A stretch of DNA of 64,000 nt from Lodderomyces elongisporus (lineage: Eukaryota > Ascomycota > Pichiomycetes > Serinales > Debaryomycetaceae): NCBI RefSeq assembly GCF_030384665.1, contig NC_083673.1, positions 1,249,501 to 1,313,500 of the forward strand. Reading direction: 5' to 3'. Of this stretch, positions 21,386 to 31,633 are shown in pieces. Position 1 is the first letter of the stretch. The number at the start of each line of letters is the position of its first letter. Both the position numbers and the translations under genes were made by a program. Below the pieces are notes generated by a model. That model did not search any database, was not told the DNA's origin, and was given only the letters and a program-made list of their open reading frames with translations.

Positions 21386-21858
21386 GCATGCATTCAATTT
21401 CAATGTAATTTTTTTTTGCATATTGGTAAGTACATATATATATTCATAATTTGAAAGAGCTAAGCTCCGAAATTTATTCAGTATTTTCTCTGTAACCATC
21501 GTTGATACTCAAAACGTTCATTCCACCTTGTTTTCACATTGACACGTAAATCTTTTTTTAATCGTAAGAAGAAAAAGAAGCCGCGGTTTTGTTGTTTTTT
21601 TTTTTCAAATTCTTTTTTTAGATACCTTGTTGGTTCATGGTAGCATTGTTTGCTACACGCGTTTTACAACAACAGGTTCTTCAAGAATACAATATTCGAA
21701 ATCAAAGGACAATCGATTATTAAGTACACTTGTCGAATCAGGAATTAGCACGTTAACAACTTTGTCCTATTGCAGCAGATTTTGCATTGTTGTTTTCATC
21801 AAACATCTCCTCTCACTTTTTACCTTGGATTAAGTAAACAAAAAAAAAGAAAAAAAAA
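21386..21858. other. intergenic: J-domain gene 3' flank and MCD4 promoter
   Basis: No gene is supported. T-tracts near 21408 and 21598 and an A-rich leader directly before the MCD4 ATG are the main features. A 68-codon open frame here starts at TTG and has no convincing protein character. Confidence 0.55.
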
Positions 21859-24800
21859 ATGGACAGAAACAGGTGGTTGTTAATCACTGTTGGAGTTTTG
21901 TTTCACTTTTTTTACTTATGGTCAATCTTTGATATCTACTTTGTGCTGCCGTTGGTGCACGGAATGGACCACCACGTCTCTACTTATGATCCACCAGCTA
22001 AACGACTATTTCTTATTGTTGGAGACGGTTTAAGGGCTGATAAGACTTTCCAGGAATTGAGGCACCCTAGAACTGGAGAAACCAAGTATTTGGCACCATA
22101 TTTGAGAAGTTTGGCATTGAACAATGGGACTTGGGGCATTTCAAAGACACGTATGCCAACAGAATCTCGCCCAGGTCACGTTGCCATGATTGCTGGTTTT
22201 TACGAAGACGTCTCCGCGGTAACTAAAGGATGGAAAGAGAACCCTGTGAACTTCGATTCATTCTTTAATCAATCTAAGCACACTTATTCCTTTGGAAGTC
22301 CCGACATTTTGCCAATGTTTGCGTATGGAGATGGCGTTGTTCCAGGGCGGATAGATGTTTGTATGTATGGTCACGAGTTTGAAGATTTCACACAGAGCTC
22401 GATTGAACTTGATTCATTTGTATTTAAGCATTTCGATGATTTGTTGCAAAATTCAACTACAAATGCAACTCTACACGATGAATTGCACCAAGATGGGAAT
22501 GTCTTTTTCTTGCATTTACTTGGTCCTGATACCGCGGGTCATGCTTATCGTCCATACTCAGCAGAATACTATGAGAACATTGAGTACATTGATACCATGT
22601 TGGAGAAAGTTGTTCCACAAATAAATGAGTTTTTTGGTGATGACCGCACTGCATTCGTATTTACAGCTGACCATGGAATGTCCGATTTTGGGTCACATGG
22701 AGATGGACACCCAGATAATACCAGAACTCCCTTGATTGCTTGGGGTGCTGGAATCAAGAAGCCTGTTCATTTGAATGGCTTAAAGAATGTTGAGGAACAA
22801 TTGCGTCGTCAAGATCCAGTAAACAGTGGATTTGAAGAGACTTATTTTGATACCTGGAGATTAAACCATTTGGTAAGAAATGATGTTAACCAAGCCGATA
22901 TTGCATCGCTTATGGCGTATTTGATTGGTGCAAACTATCCTGCAAACTCTGTTGGAGAATTGCCCCTCGGGTACGTTGATGCAGATGCCAAAACTAAATC
23001 TTTAGCTCTTTATGCCAATGCATTGGCTATTGTTGAGCAATACATTGTTAAGGAGCGTGAGGTTCGCGAACATCAATACAATTTTAAAGGTTTTGAGCCA
23101 TTTGAGGAAAAAACAATTCAGGAATACCAAAAGGAAATTGAAAGCTTGATTGAACTTTTACTGAGCAATGGTGCAAATGCGAATAAAAGAGGAGGAGAAG
23201 GAGGAGAAGAAGAAGAAGAAGAACAAGGTAAAGGTGAATACGAAGAACTTGAAAAACTAACAATTGAAACGATCGAGGAATTGATGAAAAAAGCGCTTCT
23301 TGGTCTCAATTACCTAACCACATACAACTGGGCGCTACTCAAGACCATTGTAACATTTGGATTTGTTGGATGGATCATTTTCTCATTTATGTTGTTTTTA
23401 AAATTATTTATTTTAGACCAGCATTTGCAAATTGAAGGTAAAAAGAGTAAAAAAATTGGGAACGAAAAGGAAGAGAAAGAGAGAAGAACTGAAATTAAAG
23501 AAAATAAAGAAACTAAAGAAACTAATAGTTATAATAAGACCAGAAGAATGGACAACCCAGTGCCCTTGATGGGATTCTTTATCGTACTTGGGACTTCAAT
23601 GGCTTACTTGTTATTCTATCAAGATTCTCCAATCAACTACTATTTTTACACTATTTTCCCATTATATTTCTGGTACACAATAATTAATGAACGTCGAGTT
23701 CTCTACCAAGGTATCAACGAGATGTTTCATGGTGTGTCTTTATCAACCAAATTTATGATCTTTACCTGTTTCATTGGCATGTATGAAGGTATCACATACG
23801 GATTTTTTGAGCGTGTGATGTTTTCAATCATCTTTTGTATCATTGGCATATACCCAGTATTTGTTCTGAAATCGGAAAAAATATCAGGCTTGATGAAGTC
23901 TCTTTGGTTTTTGACGTGCTTATTTATGTGCACATTCACCAATCTTGACCCTGTTAAAGTGGAAAACTTATTATTGATTGACTTGGGTGGTATTATCTCA
24001 CTCGGTATTGCAATTTTGGGATTCAAATCGATCTTGCGAAAAATCTACTTAAATTCGCAGCAAAAAGCTTTGATCTTGGGCCAAATTATTGCTATTCCAA
24101 TCATGTTATACGCCACAAACGTCTCGGTTTCATCTTTACAAGCCAGGAACGGATTGCCATTGCACTCGCAAATAATAGGATGGATTACATTTATTTCAAC
24201 CTTGGTAATACTCCCACTCTTACACCTGCGTTTCCCTTCAAAGAACTATAGAGTTAGAATGTTGATAATATTCCTCACATTTGTTCCAACATTTATCATT
24301 TTCACCATATCCTTCGAACTCTTGTTTTACGTTGGGTTCTCGTTGACCTTGCTTCAGTGGCTCACAATTGAAGAGTTGCTCAAAATCCCTCATAAAGAAT
24401 TGGTCTTGGCACGCGAACAAACAGGATCGTTACCAAAAGGATACTGGCTTCAAATTATACGGATAGCCATTATTGGTTTTTTCTTTCTCCAGGTTGCATT
24501 TTTTGGTACAGGAAACATTGCCTCAATCTCGACGTTCTCTTTAGACTCGGTTTACAGGTTGATCCCGATATTTGATCCATTTGCGATGGGGGCATTGCTA
24601 ATGATCAAGCTTTTGGTTCCGTATGCTTTGCTCTCTACATGTTTGGGCGTCATGAACCACCAATTGGAAATTAAAAAGTTTACAATCTCAACTTTGATTA
24701 TCTCCACGAGCGACTTTTTGTCGTTGAATTTCTTTTTCTTGGTGAGGACGGAAGGTTCTTGGTTAGACATTGGAGTTTCAATCTCAAACTACTGCTTGGC

Positions 24801-24936
24801 TATGCTTTCCTCGCTATTTATGTTGGTATTAGAGTTTATTAGTTCGGCATTATTAAGCGGAGTTGAATACGAGACTGATTCAACCAATATGTTGAATTAC
24901 GAACCCATCAGTGCCCGTATAAGAAATAAGAAATAA
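21859..24936 (+). CDS. MCD4: GPI ethanolamine-phosphate transferase 1 (Mcd4)
   Basis: The 1025-residue ER membrane enzyme adds ethanolamine phosphate to the first mannose of GPI anchor precursors. An N-terminal membrane segment (about 7-29) is followed by SIFDIYF and PLVHGM, shared with human PIG-N. The lumenal domain belongs to the alkaline-phosphatase superfamily: Asp56 in GDGLRAD, the nucleophile Thr101 in [10 protein letters not shown], and Asp271/His272 in TADHGMSD with the later GSHGDGH. The second half has many membrane spans. Two charged insertions stand out: a Glu/Gly-rich loop near 440-465 and a Lys/Glu-rich loop near 535-565. Residue 30 is encoded by CTG where S. cerevisiae and human proteins have Ser, which supports the CTG-Ser code. 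The start ATG follows an A-rich leader. Confidence 0.97.
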   Translation: MDRNRWLLITVGVLFHFFYLWSIFDIYFVLPLVHGMDHHVSTYDPPAKRLFLIVGDGLRADKTFQELRHPRTGETKYLAPYLRSLALNNGTWGISKTRMPTESRPGHVAMIAGFYEDVSAVTKGWKENPVNFDSFFNQSKHTYSFGSPDILPMFAYGDGVVPGRIDVCMYGHEFEDFTQSSIELDSFVFKHFDDLLQNSTTNATLHDELHQDGNVFFLHLLGPDTAGHAYRPYSAEYYENIEYIDTMLEKVVPQINEFFGDDRTAFVFTADHGMSDFGSHGDGHPDNTRTPLIAWGAGIKKPVHLNGLKNVEEQLRRQDPVNSGFEETYFDTWRLNHLVRNDVNQADIASLMAYLIGANYPANSVGELPLGYVDADAKTKSLALYANALAIVEQYIVKEREVREHQYNFKGFEPFEEKTIQEYQKEIESLIELLLSNGANANKRGGEGGEEEEEEQGKGEYEELEKLTIETIEELMKKALLGLNYLTTYNWALLKTIVTFGFVGWIIFSFMLFLKLFILDQHLQIEGKKSKKIGNEKEEKERRTEIKENKETKETNSYNKTRRMDNPVPLMGFFIVLGTSMAYLLFYQDSPINYYFYTIFPLYFWYTIINERRVLYQGINEMFHGVSLSTKFMIFTCFIGMYEGITYGFFERVMFSIIFCIIGIYPVFVLKSEKISGLMKSLWFLTCLFMCTFTNLDPVKVENLLLIDLGGIISLGIAILGFKSILRKIYLNSQQKALILGQIIAIPIMLYATNVSVSSLQARNGLPLHSQIIGWITFISTLVILPLLHLRFPSKNYRVRMLIIFLTFVPTFIIFTISFELLFYVGFSLTLLQWLTIEELLKIPHKELVLAREQTGSLPKGYWLQIIRIAIIGFFFLQVAFFGTGNIASISTFSLDSVYRLIPIFDPFAMGALLMIKLLVPYALLSTCLGVMNHQLEIKKFTISTLIISTSDFLSLNFFFLVRTEGSWLDIGVSISNYCLAMLSSLFMLVLEFISSALLSGVEYETDSTNMLNYEPISARIRNKK

Positions 24937-25324
24937 GAAGTAAGAGGTACGAATTCTGAAATAAGGAAGAGGCAAAAGATTTTTATTGAAAACAAAATCA
25001 AGATTGAAAAACAAAAAAAAATTCATAGATTCAAAAGTTTTATAATTAGAGTTAAAAACACGTTTAAATAGAGAAAATAAACCAAAAGCAATAAAATACA
25101 ATACATATTATTTTCCTCGATGTTTGTAAAGATGTGTGTAGAATACTTTTTACATCAACTGTAGAGATCTTGGTAAGTTTGATTCTCTTCGTTCTATGGG
25201 CACTATGAGTAGCCGACGATGACTCAACTACTGGAAACAGAGAAAAAAAAAATAAAATTTAAATGCGGGATCAGTTTGAATTGAAAAAAAAATAATATTA
25301 TGGTCCAAAAGTTGTAATGATGAA
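24937..25324. other. TRP3 promoter and MCD4 3' flank
   Basis: No gene is visible. It holds the Gcn4-type site at 25220-25226, AAGAAATAAG-type repeats just after the MCD4 stop, and A-runs at 25241 and 25284. Confidence 0.6.
25220..25226 (+). promoter_or_regulatory. Gcn4 binding site upstream of TRP3
   Basis: TGACTCA (in context ATGACTCAA) is a perfect Gcn4 element about 100 bp upstream of the TRP3 ATG. Gcn4 activates amino-acid synthesis genes, TRP3 included, during amino-acid starvation in yeasts. Confidence 0.8.
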
Positions 25325-27028
25325 ATGCTTACATTAGTTCTCAACCACAACCAAGACGAGTCAATGACAACAATCTCGACAAAAAATACAACCAAAGCGT
25401 CAACTGCAAATGCATCCGCAACTGCAGCTGTTGCTGGTAATGCTATAGTGGGGACATCGGCGATCAAGAGACATGTGCTTATGATTGATAACTACGATTC
25501 ATTCACCTGGAACTTGTACCAGTACCTTCACCAGTCGCCAAGGTGTGGAAAAGTTGATGTTTACAGAAATGATAAGATCGATATTGCAACCATTGAAAAC
25601 AAAATCAAGCCAGATATCATATTCATTTCACCTGGTCCCGGCCATCCTGTTACGGATTCTGGTATTTCCAGTGATGTCATTAGACATTTTAAAGGTAAAT
25701 TACCCATTTTTGGTGTTTGTATGGGTCAAGAGTGTATCTTCCATGTCTTTGGAGGTGATGTTTCCTATGCCGGAGAGATTGTTCACGGAAAAACCACCAC
25801 CATTAAGCACGACAGCAAGGGAATGTTTGAGGATATACCACAGTCTGTAGCGGTAACAAGGTACCATTCTCTTGCAGGAAGCGAAAAGACTTTGCCAGAG
25901 TGCTTGGAAGTAACAGCAGTTACTGAAACAAAACCTGATGTGATTATGGGAGTCAGACACAAGAAGTATACTATAGAAGGTGTGCAGTTCCACCCTGAAT
26001 CTATTTTAACAGAATCTGGCCAGCTTATGATTGACAATCTATTGGGCATCTTTGGCGGCACCTGGGAAGAAAACGAGGCATATAGAATGCAAGCAAAAAA
26101 GACTCGATCTGCTAATAATTTTACCAAGGGCGAGAACATTTTAAAAACAATATATGATAAGAGACAGGAAGATTATAAAGTAATTGAGAATTTGCCTGGC
26201 CGTTCTTTCCAAAATTTGGAAATAGCCTTGTCCCTCGGAGCAGCTCCGCCAGTCATAAATTTCTACGAACGTTTAAAGTACACACAAGATGCTCTTAAGC
26301 AAACGGTGATTCTACTGGAGTTCAAGAGAGCCAGTCCTTCTAAAGGCGATATTAATGTGAGTGCGCATGCTGGCTCTCAAGCATTGACGTATGCTATAAA
26401 TGGTTGCTCAACAATTTCGGTATTAACCGAACCTAATTGGTTCAAAGGATCTTTAGAAGACTTGTCTTTGATTCGACAAATTATAGATGGACCAAAAACA
26501 AAAACCATAGAGAATTACAAGAGACCTGCAGTTTTGAGAAAAGAGTTTATTTTCAGCAAGTACCAGATCTTAGAGGCTCGATTAGCCGGTGCCGATACTG
26601 TACTACTCATTGTAAAAATGCTCAACAATCAAGAGTTGTTACAAGAATTATACAGTTACTCATTAGAGTTGGACATGATACCACTAGTGGAAGTCAACGA
26701 TGGTCCAGAATTGGAGCAAGCTTTGAAATTGACGTACAAAGGGTCAACGAACGAGCCGTTGATTATAGGTGTCAACAATCGTAATTTGACGAATTTTGAT
26801 GTCGATCTCGGCACTACAAGTCTGTTGGTCGAGCATGCCAAGGGAAGTCAGAATGGCCGAGGTGGTGATGTCTTGATTCTTGCGTTGTCAGGAATAACTT
26901 CGGTCGACGACGTCAAGAAATATAAATATGAAGATAATGTTGATGGTTTTTTAATTGGTGAGAGTCTCATGAGAGCGGAATCAAAAGGACAAGCAGGTGA
27001 GTTTCTTCACCAATTGTGCAATTGTTAG
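25325..27028 (+). CDS. TRP3: bifunctional anthranilate synthase glutaminase / indole-3-glycerol-phosphate synthase
   Basis: The 567-residue fusion enzyme serves two steps of tryptophan synthesis. The N-terminal class I glutamine amidotransferase starts at [14 protein letters not shown] and has the nucleophile Cys132 in GVCMGQE and the His223/Glu225 pair in VQFHPES; it supplies ammonia to Trp2. The C-terminal TIM-barrel indole-glycerol-phosphate synthase starts near residue 330 with [10 protein letters not shown] and ends with the phosphate-binding IGESLM. The length exceeds S. cerevisiae Trp3 (484), partly through an N-terminal Ala/Thr-rich extension of about 48 residues. The ATG at 25325 is used; an in-frame ATG at 25364 is a good alternative, so a mitochondrial-like extension should not be assumed. 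Residue 331 is a CTG codon, probably Ser. A Gcn4 site lies upstream. Confidence 0.96.
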   Translation: MLTLVLNHNQDESMTTISTKNTTKASTANASATAAVAGNAIVGTSAIKRHVLMIDNYDSFTWNLYQYLHQSPRCGKVDVYRNDKIDIATIENKIKPDIIFISPGPGHPVTDSGISSDVIRHFKGKLPIFGVCMGQECIFHVFGGDVSYAGEIVHGKTTTIKHDSKGMFEDIPQSVAVTRYHSLAGSEKTLPECLEVTAVTETKPDVIMGVRHKKYTIEGVQFHPESILTESGQLMIDNLLGIFGGTWEENEAYRMQAKKTRSANNFTKGENILKTIYDKRQEDYKVIENLPGRSFQNLEIALSLGAAPPVINFYERLKYTQDALKQTVILLEFKRASPSKGDINVSAHAGSQALTYAINGCSTISVLTEPNWFKGSLEDLSLIRQIIDGPKTKTIENYKRPAVLRKEFIFSKYQILEARLAGADTVLLIVKMLNNQELLQELYSYSLELDMIPLVEVNDGPELEQALKLTYKGSTNEPLIIGVNNRNLTNFDVDLGTTSLLVEHAKGSQNGRGGDVLILALSGITSVDDVKKYKYEDNVDGFLIGESLMRAESKGQAGEFLHQLCNC

Positions 27029-27098
27029 TTAACTGCAAATTGGAAAAGTGTTGATTTTGTTGAAAATAAAAAAAGGGCATTATACATGTTGTATATAT

Positions 27099-27142
27099 GT
27101 TATATATATGTTATATATATGTTATATATATGTTATATATAT
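27099..27142. repeat. 11-bp AT-rich tandem repeat, four copies
   Basis: GTTATATATAT is repeated four times in the 203-bp gap between the convergent ends of TRP3 and the Vid30-like gene. TA-rich repeats of this kind resemble yeast 3'-end efficiency elements and could serve both genes; that role is inference. Confidence 0.85.
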
Positions 27143-27231
27143 ATCTAACATATATATCTTCTTTTGTTGTCTTGTCTATCCAAACACATGCAAATAATTA
27201 ATATCAGTTTATAAGTAATTTATTCTTCTTG

Positions 27232-29958
27232 CTAAATCTCGTTATAATAATCTCTATCTAAATTCACTAATGTGAAACGACCATCACCAAAACCACGTGC
27301 CTGATCATTGATATTGACCTCAACACCTTCAAATATTTGTTCGAGACAAGATTTCCTCTTTGAACCAGCGTTACGTAATAGTATCTCATTTATTAAATCA
27401 AACATCTCGTTGCGTTGACTTTCAAAGTCATCCAATAATTTCTTAGTTCTTGGCAATCTGTCAAGTCCAGCTTGCAGTTGCACAAATAGAAGTGGAGTGA
27501 GCTCATCAATAATCGCTCTGTAATAGTCATTTGAAAACTCGTTTAAAATGTTGTTTCTGCAACTCACAGCTTCGTCGTAAAAAGTTTGCATTCTATCTTG
27601 GTTTTCGTGATTTTGATTGTTTGCCGTTGTTGGTATCTTTTCCCATGATTTCTCAGTGGTTAATTTTGCAGTAATAAACTTTCTTAATTTATACAAATAA
27701 TCAAGTTTGCATAAATTGAACTTGAGTTCTTGTGCAGAATTGTCGAGCTTTAACTCACCATTGTTGGCTATTAGTAATTCATATACTTGAGTAAACTTGT
27801 TTTTGAAAATAAGATTCTTATAAAGTATTCTTTCGCTGCCATTGGTCTTGTTGAATAAATCCTCCTTTTCATCTGTTGAGTTTTGCTGAGTCGATTCCTT
27901 TAAAAGGGGTATTGAAGAAGTGGCATTTAAATCACTTTCAAACGCACTCAAGGTTTCTGTGTGGCCTCGATACACTAAATACTCTTTAATCATCTTGTTC
28001 AAGACATCTGAATTGCTAGTGCCTCCCAATAGAGCGTCTTCTACTGCACAATCTAAATCTGCGTTTTCCTGTCCATTGAAGTTTTTCTGTCTCATCTTCT
28101 CAAGTTGTGATAAGTGAATATCCACTTGGTTTTGAAGCTTAACTTTATTGATGTAATCTTTGATATCAAATTTGAACTCTTTAAACCCCAAATTAGTAAT
28201 CACTTTGCTAGTACTTGCGTCGCTTATTCCCAAATTGTCAAGTTCATTCAATTTATTTAACTGGAAACCAATTATTGGGTATATTTCGATAGGATATGAC
28301 GAGTGTGGCTCTTTAGTATGAAACAAATCATTCACAGGTGAGGTACTTGATACCAATTCCTTCTCTGTAATGACCTTTGCCAAAACACCATTCAAGGTAA
28401 AGAAAACCGATTTATCCACAAAATTGATTCCACATCCCACAACATCGGACTTTTGGATCTTGCTCGATGTTGAAGAATTTTCAAAAACCTCGGTCTTAAC
28501 TTCTGTTCCCAAAAACATTTTACCTTCGTCCAAATCGACATTCTGATTTGCTCGTCCTGTAGAGCTTAGTCTCCTATTCATATTCATCATATGAGATCTC
28601 AGTAAGGAATCGGAAATTTTCATTGAATTGTAAAACTTTGAATCCTCAAAATTAATGGCAAACGTGCCTTTTAATTCACCTGGTTTATTTCCAAGAAGCA
28701 AATTTAACTCGTCAACACTAAACCCCTCAGTTGCAATATCATACAAGACATTATGTTTGACCTTCTCCAAGTCCATATTCTTAACGTGCTTGTCATTTGC
28801 TACTGAAACGGCCTTATTGGAATCATAAATAATATGCCTTTTCGTAAACCCTGTAAACAAATCTAGTGACGAGTTTATACTCATGGAAGGATCAATTGTA
28901 TGAATTATTGATTGGAAATTAGTAGCTTGCGTCAGAACATTTTCCACTTCTATTTCGTAGTAAAAAACCCCTTGGGTGGATTTTACTGGTGCATCCGATA
29001 TAAAATTGTAATACCAGCTGTCATTTATGTGTTTATCATCCACAAAATCAGCCCCTCCCTTCGCTTCTGGAGTTTCTTTATTCCCGTTAACTCCTTTTCT
29101 TTTCAACTTGATTGTGGCAAACCCATTTTCATTAGTCACTTGCAAATGGTATTTCATCTTTAGATAGTTGAGGTAAGGGTTGGGTATGAGAGGTGACCAT
29201 TTTGTAGGCAATTGATATGTCAAATATCTTGAACCGTCAGATGTAGCCAAAATCTTTTCATTTACCAGCAGCGGTTTTGAAGCTTCATTCCTATTAAGTA
29301 GCACTTTCAAAGGTTTTGACTTTAATTCGTTGGCATAATAAGACGTATCATTATAAATGTGATTTCTTTCTTCTTTTGTAGTTGCTACTTTTTTTTCTGG
29401 TCCTCTATGTATGCCTTTATAGTTAATCTCGCCAATTTGTTCAGAGGCAAAAACAGACCGAGGTACTTGAACTGGTTTTCCATCTATGGGATCCTTTTGG
29501 ATTTCCTCCTCTTCTAATTCGGAATCAATCACTAATATCCTAGGCTTGAAAATCTCATACATCTCCAAAAGGTATTTATCATCAAATCTATTGAATTCCA
29601 TAGGATTGTTGCCGAGTACTCCAATGATTGATAACTTGTTTATCAATTTCTCTTTTATCGTCTCATTAACAAGTGGATCAGTGTGAAATAAAAGCTCGTT
29701 CTTTTGTACTCTCATTGTCGTTGGCGCTAATGATGATGATGATGATAGTGATGTTGTTGTTGTTGATGATGTTGTTGAGAGCAGAGATATGTTGGAACTT
29801 TCCGGAACATTGGAGTAGAATGGGGAGCTGGGATCAATGACGTTCTCAATGCTCAACTCCTTGCTAAATTCAGCCACTTGTTGTTGTAATAGTGGCCCAA
29901 TGCATGTATCGAGTAGATAAGGTGGAATTATATATGAGGAGGTTGAGTCAGCTGTCAT
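27232..29958 (-). CDS. SPRY-LisH-CTLH protein, Vid30/Gid1 (RanBPM)-like
   Basis: The 908-residue protein has the domain order of the RanBPM family. A SPRY-like region covers roughly residues 330-620 (YYEIEVENVL, then VGCGINFVDKSVFFTLNG). A LisH motif lies near 650-683 (IKEYLVYRGHTETLSAFESDL), a CTLH region near 700-760 (LIFKNKFTQVYELL), and a CRA-like C-terminal region to about 860. In S. cerevisiae, Vid30/Gid1 is the scaffold of the GID E3 ubiquitin ligase that degrades gluconeogenic enzymes when glucose returns. The SPRY region here is divergent: the usual GYHGDDG-type motif is not seen, and it contains long Ser/Asp/Asn insertions. I therefore call it Vid30-like rather than assign the symbol. 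The ATG is at 29958; a Ser/Thr-rich stretch follows near residues 60-80. Confidence 0.7.
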   Translation of the reverse strand: MTADSTSSYIIPPYLLDTCIGPLLQQQVAEFSKELSIENVIDPSSPFYSNVPESSNISLLSTTSSTTTTSLSSSSSLAPTTMRVQKNELLFHTDPLVNETIKEKLINKLSIIGVLGNNPMEFNRFDDKYLLEMYEIFKPRILVIDSELEEEEIQKDPIDGKPVQVPRSVFASEQIGEINYKGIHRGPEKKVATTKEERNHIYNDTSYYANELKSKPLKVLLNRNEASKPLLVNEKILATSDGSRYLTYQLPTKWSPLIPNPYLNYLKMKYHLQVTNENGFATIKLKRKGVNGNKETPEAKGGADFVDDKHINDSWYYNFISDAPVKSTQGVFYYEIEVENVLTQATNFQSIIHTIDPSMSINSSLDLFTGFTKRHIIYDSNKAVSVANDKHVKNMDLEKVKHNVLYDIATEGFSVDELNLLLGNKPGELKGTFAINFEDSKFYNSMKISDSLLRSHMMNMNRRLSSTGRANQNVDLDEGKMFLGTEVKTEVFENSSTSSKIQKSDVVGCGINFVDKSVFFTLNGVLAKVITEKELVSSTSPVNDLFHTKEPHSSYPIEIYPIIGFQLNKLNELDNLGISDASTSKVITNLGFKEFKFDIKDYINKVKLQNQVDIHLSQLEKMRQKNFNGQENADLDCAVEDALLGGTSNSDVLNKMIKEYLVYRGHTETLSAFESDLNATSSIPLLKESTQQNSTDEKEDLFNKTNGSERILYKNLIFKNKFTQVYELLIANNGELKLDNSAQELKFNLCKLDYLYKLRKFITAKLTTEKSWEKIPTTANNQNHENQDRMQTFYDEAVSCRNNILNEFSNDYYRAIIDELTPLLFVQLQAGLDRLPRTKKLLDDFESQRNEMFDLINEILLRNAGSKRKSCLEQIFEGVEVNINDQARGFGDGRFTLVNLDRDYYNEI

Positions 29959-30300
29959 TGATTCTTTTACGTATAATAAAGTGACAAGTCAATTTAATGA
30001 AGTAAAGCAAAACGTTATTACTGGTGATTGATGTAAGCCCGTTGTCTTTCGGGAATATGTGGAGTGTTTGGGATTGCGTATTGTGTATTGGGTATTGGGT
30101 ATTGGGGGTTTACGGTTTCGGGTTTTGTGTGATGTCTGAAGTATGATATGTCATGTGCGCTAATGGTCTCTACTAAAGAGTAAGACACAAATGTTTATCA
30201 ATTATAAATTTTCGACTATCAAGCATCGAGCATTGGAAATTCGTTTCACTGTAATAGATATATTCCAGGCATCGAAACTACGTTGGTGACAATCGCAGTC
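29959..30300. other. divergent promoter of the Vid30-like gene and BUD32
   Basis: No gene is present. The main feature is a G-rich stretch at 30070-30122 built of GTATTGG-type repeats. A TTG codon at 30283 opens the BUD32 frame but the first ATG is at 30301. Confidence 0.6.
30070..30122 (+). repeat. G-rich repeat with quadruplex potential
   Basis: G-runs occur at 30070-30072, 30090-30092, 30097-30099, 30104-30108 and 30120-30122, with repeated GGGTATT units between. The spacing allows a G-quadruplex with loops of 4, 4 and 11 nt on the plus strand. Such G density is rare in this AT-rich window. Confidence 0.6.
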
Positions 30301-31131
30301 ATGACAGAGCCCTTGATACTGCAATTACAGAAACACTTACCTAACATTGATCTCAAGATCATTTCTCAAGGTGCAGAAGCTTTGGTGTTTGAATCCAAGA
30401 CACATCCTTACTCGAACCTGCCGCATCTAACCAACAAATCTGAATTTATAATCAAATATCGCCCAGCAAAGCCCTACAGACATCCAAAGATCGATGCACA
30501 AATCACGAAATCCCGTACTTCAGGTGAAGCCAAGTTTATGTACAAATTGAATAAATTGGGCATACCATGTCCATCATTAATACTGTGTGATTTCGCCAAC
30601 GGGATTATTTGGATGGAGCATCTCGGAAAGAGTCTTCCCAACGGAACTATAAGCTCTTTTAAGAACTGGCTCTGGTATTTGGAAAGATCCGAATATGATG
30701 GCAAAACAGAAAATAAAGGAAAATGTACTGACGAAAGTGTGCAGCAGCTATGTAAAGAAGTAGGTGTGCTTATAGGTCGTCTACATATGAATGATATGAT
30801 ACACGGCGACTTGACCACATCGAACATTATATTACAGCCAACCTCGGTTTTGGAAAAAACACAGTGGCAGCCTGCGTTGATTGATTTCGGATTATCTTCC
30901 TTCTCTGGCCTACCTGAAGACAAAGCAGTTGATTTATATGTGCTTGAGAGGGCAATTCTAAGTACCCATTCTGATTATGCAGATTTGTACAACACCTGGC
31001 TTTTAGAAGGTTACACTGCTGCACACGAGTTGAGTGAATTCAAAAAGACGGGTAAAAAGAAATACGCAGAGACTATGAAAAGGCTCGAAGAAGTGCGTCT
31101 TCGAGGCCGAAAGAGAAGCATGTTAGGATAA
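30301..31131 (+). CDS. BUD32: Bud32/PRPK kinase of the KEOPS complex
   Basis: The 276-residue protein is the small atypical kinase of the KEOPS complex, needed for the t6A modification of tRNAs that read ANN codons; in yeast it is also linked to telomere maintenance. ISQGAEALVF is the glycine-loop equivalent, KYR holds the ATP-binding Lys, IHGDLTTSN contains the catalytic Asp170, and DFG is at 195-197. The C-terminal RLRGRKRSMLG is the conserved basic tail. The start is the ATG at 30301, which gives the family-like MTEPLILQLQKHLP; the frame opens at an upstream TTG, which is not a plausible start. The length is close to S. cerevisiae Bud32 (261). Confidence 0.97.
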   Translation: MTEPLILQLQKHLPNIDLKIISQGAEALVFESKTHPYSNLPHLTNKSEFIIKYRPAKPYRHPKIDAQITKSRTSGEAKFMYKLNKLGIPCPSLILCDFANGIIWMEHLGKSLPNGTISSFKNWLWYLERSEYDGKTENKGKCTDESVQQLCKEVGVLIGRLHMNDMIHGDLTTSNIILQPTSVLEKTQWQPALIDFGLSSFSGLPEDKAVDLYVLERAILSTHSDYADLYNTWLLEGYTAAHELSEFKKTGKKKYAETMKRLEEVRLRGRKRSMLG

Positions 31132-31633
31132 GTTATATGTATATTTGTATGTAATTAAAAATATACTAGACAAATAACTTTTCATTCGCATATAGCAAAG
31201 TAAGAACATTATTCAGTACTTTTTTTTATTTCAGTCCTTCTTTTTCTTTTTCCATTTCTCCAAACTCATATCTCTCTATTTTGCATTCATGTCATAAAAG
31301 AGGATTGATCAGTAACATCACTCTTTCCCTGTATGTCTAAAAAATAGAAGAAAAGAAGAAAAAAAAAAGAAAAGAAGAAAAATATCCCAGTGCGAGAATT
31401 AGTATATCCACCCACTTGCGCGCACATTTTGTAAATTTTGAGACGCGTGCAAACTCTTCGACGCTTCAACTAATCAGCACCAAAACACTTGAACTGTTAA
31501 ACATTATCAATCAATCTCAAGCACTTACAGTTTCAGTTACACCCAAAAACACAAGGAAACTTTCAAACAATTTTCTTGTTAATAACCACATTTTGATATA
31601 AATCTTCCTTTGATTTTTTTTTTATTATTAATT
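31132..31633. other. intergenic: BUD32 3' flank and RFA3 promoter
   Basis: No gene is supported. There is a T-rich block at 31220-31260, an A/G block at 31345-31382, and ACGCGT at 31443-31448, the MluI cell-cycle box core. This sits about 190 bp upstream of the RFA3 ATG, where an S-phase element would fit a replication gene. Confidence 0.5.
31443..31448 (+). promoter_or_regulatory. MCB (MluI cell-cycle box) upstream of RFA3
   Basis: ACGCGT lies about 185 bp before the RFA3 start. In yeasts, MBF binds this motif and drives G1/S expression of DNA-replication genes, RPA subunits among them. Only one copy is seen. Confidence 0.5.

Noticed and set aside
21627..21833. 68-codon open frame upstream of MCD4
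   Set aside because: It starts at TTG and shows no conserved features; it is inside the MCD4 promoter.
30283..30300. TTG start for BUD32
   Set aside because: The first ATG at 30301 gives the conserved N-terminus; TTG starts are not used in yeast nuclear genes as a rule.
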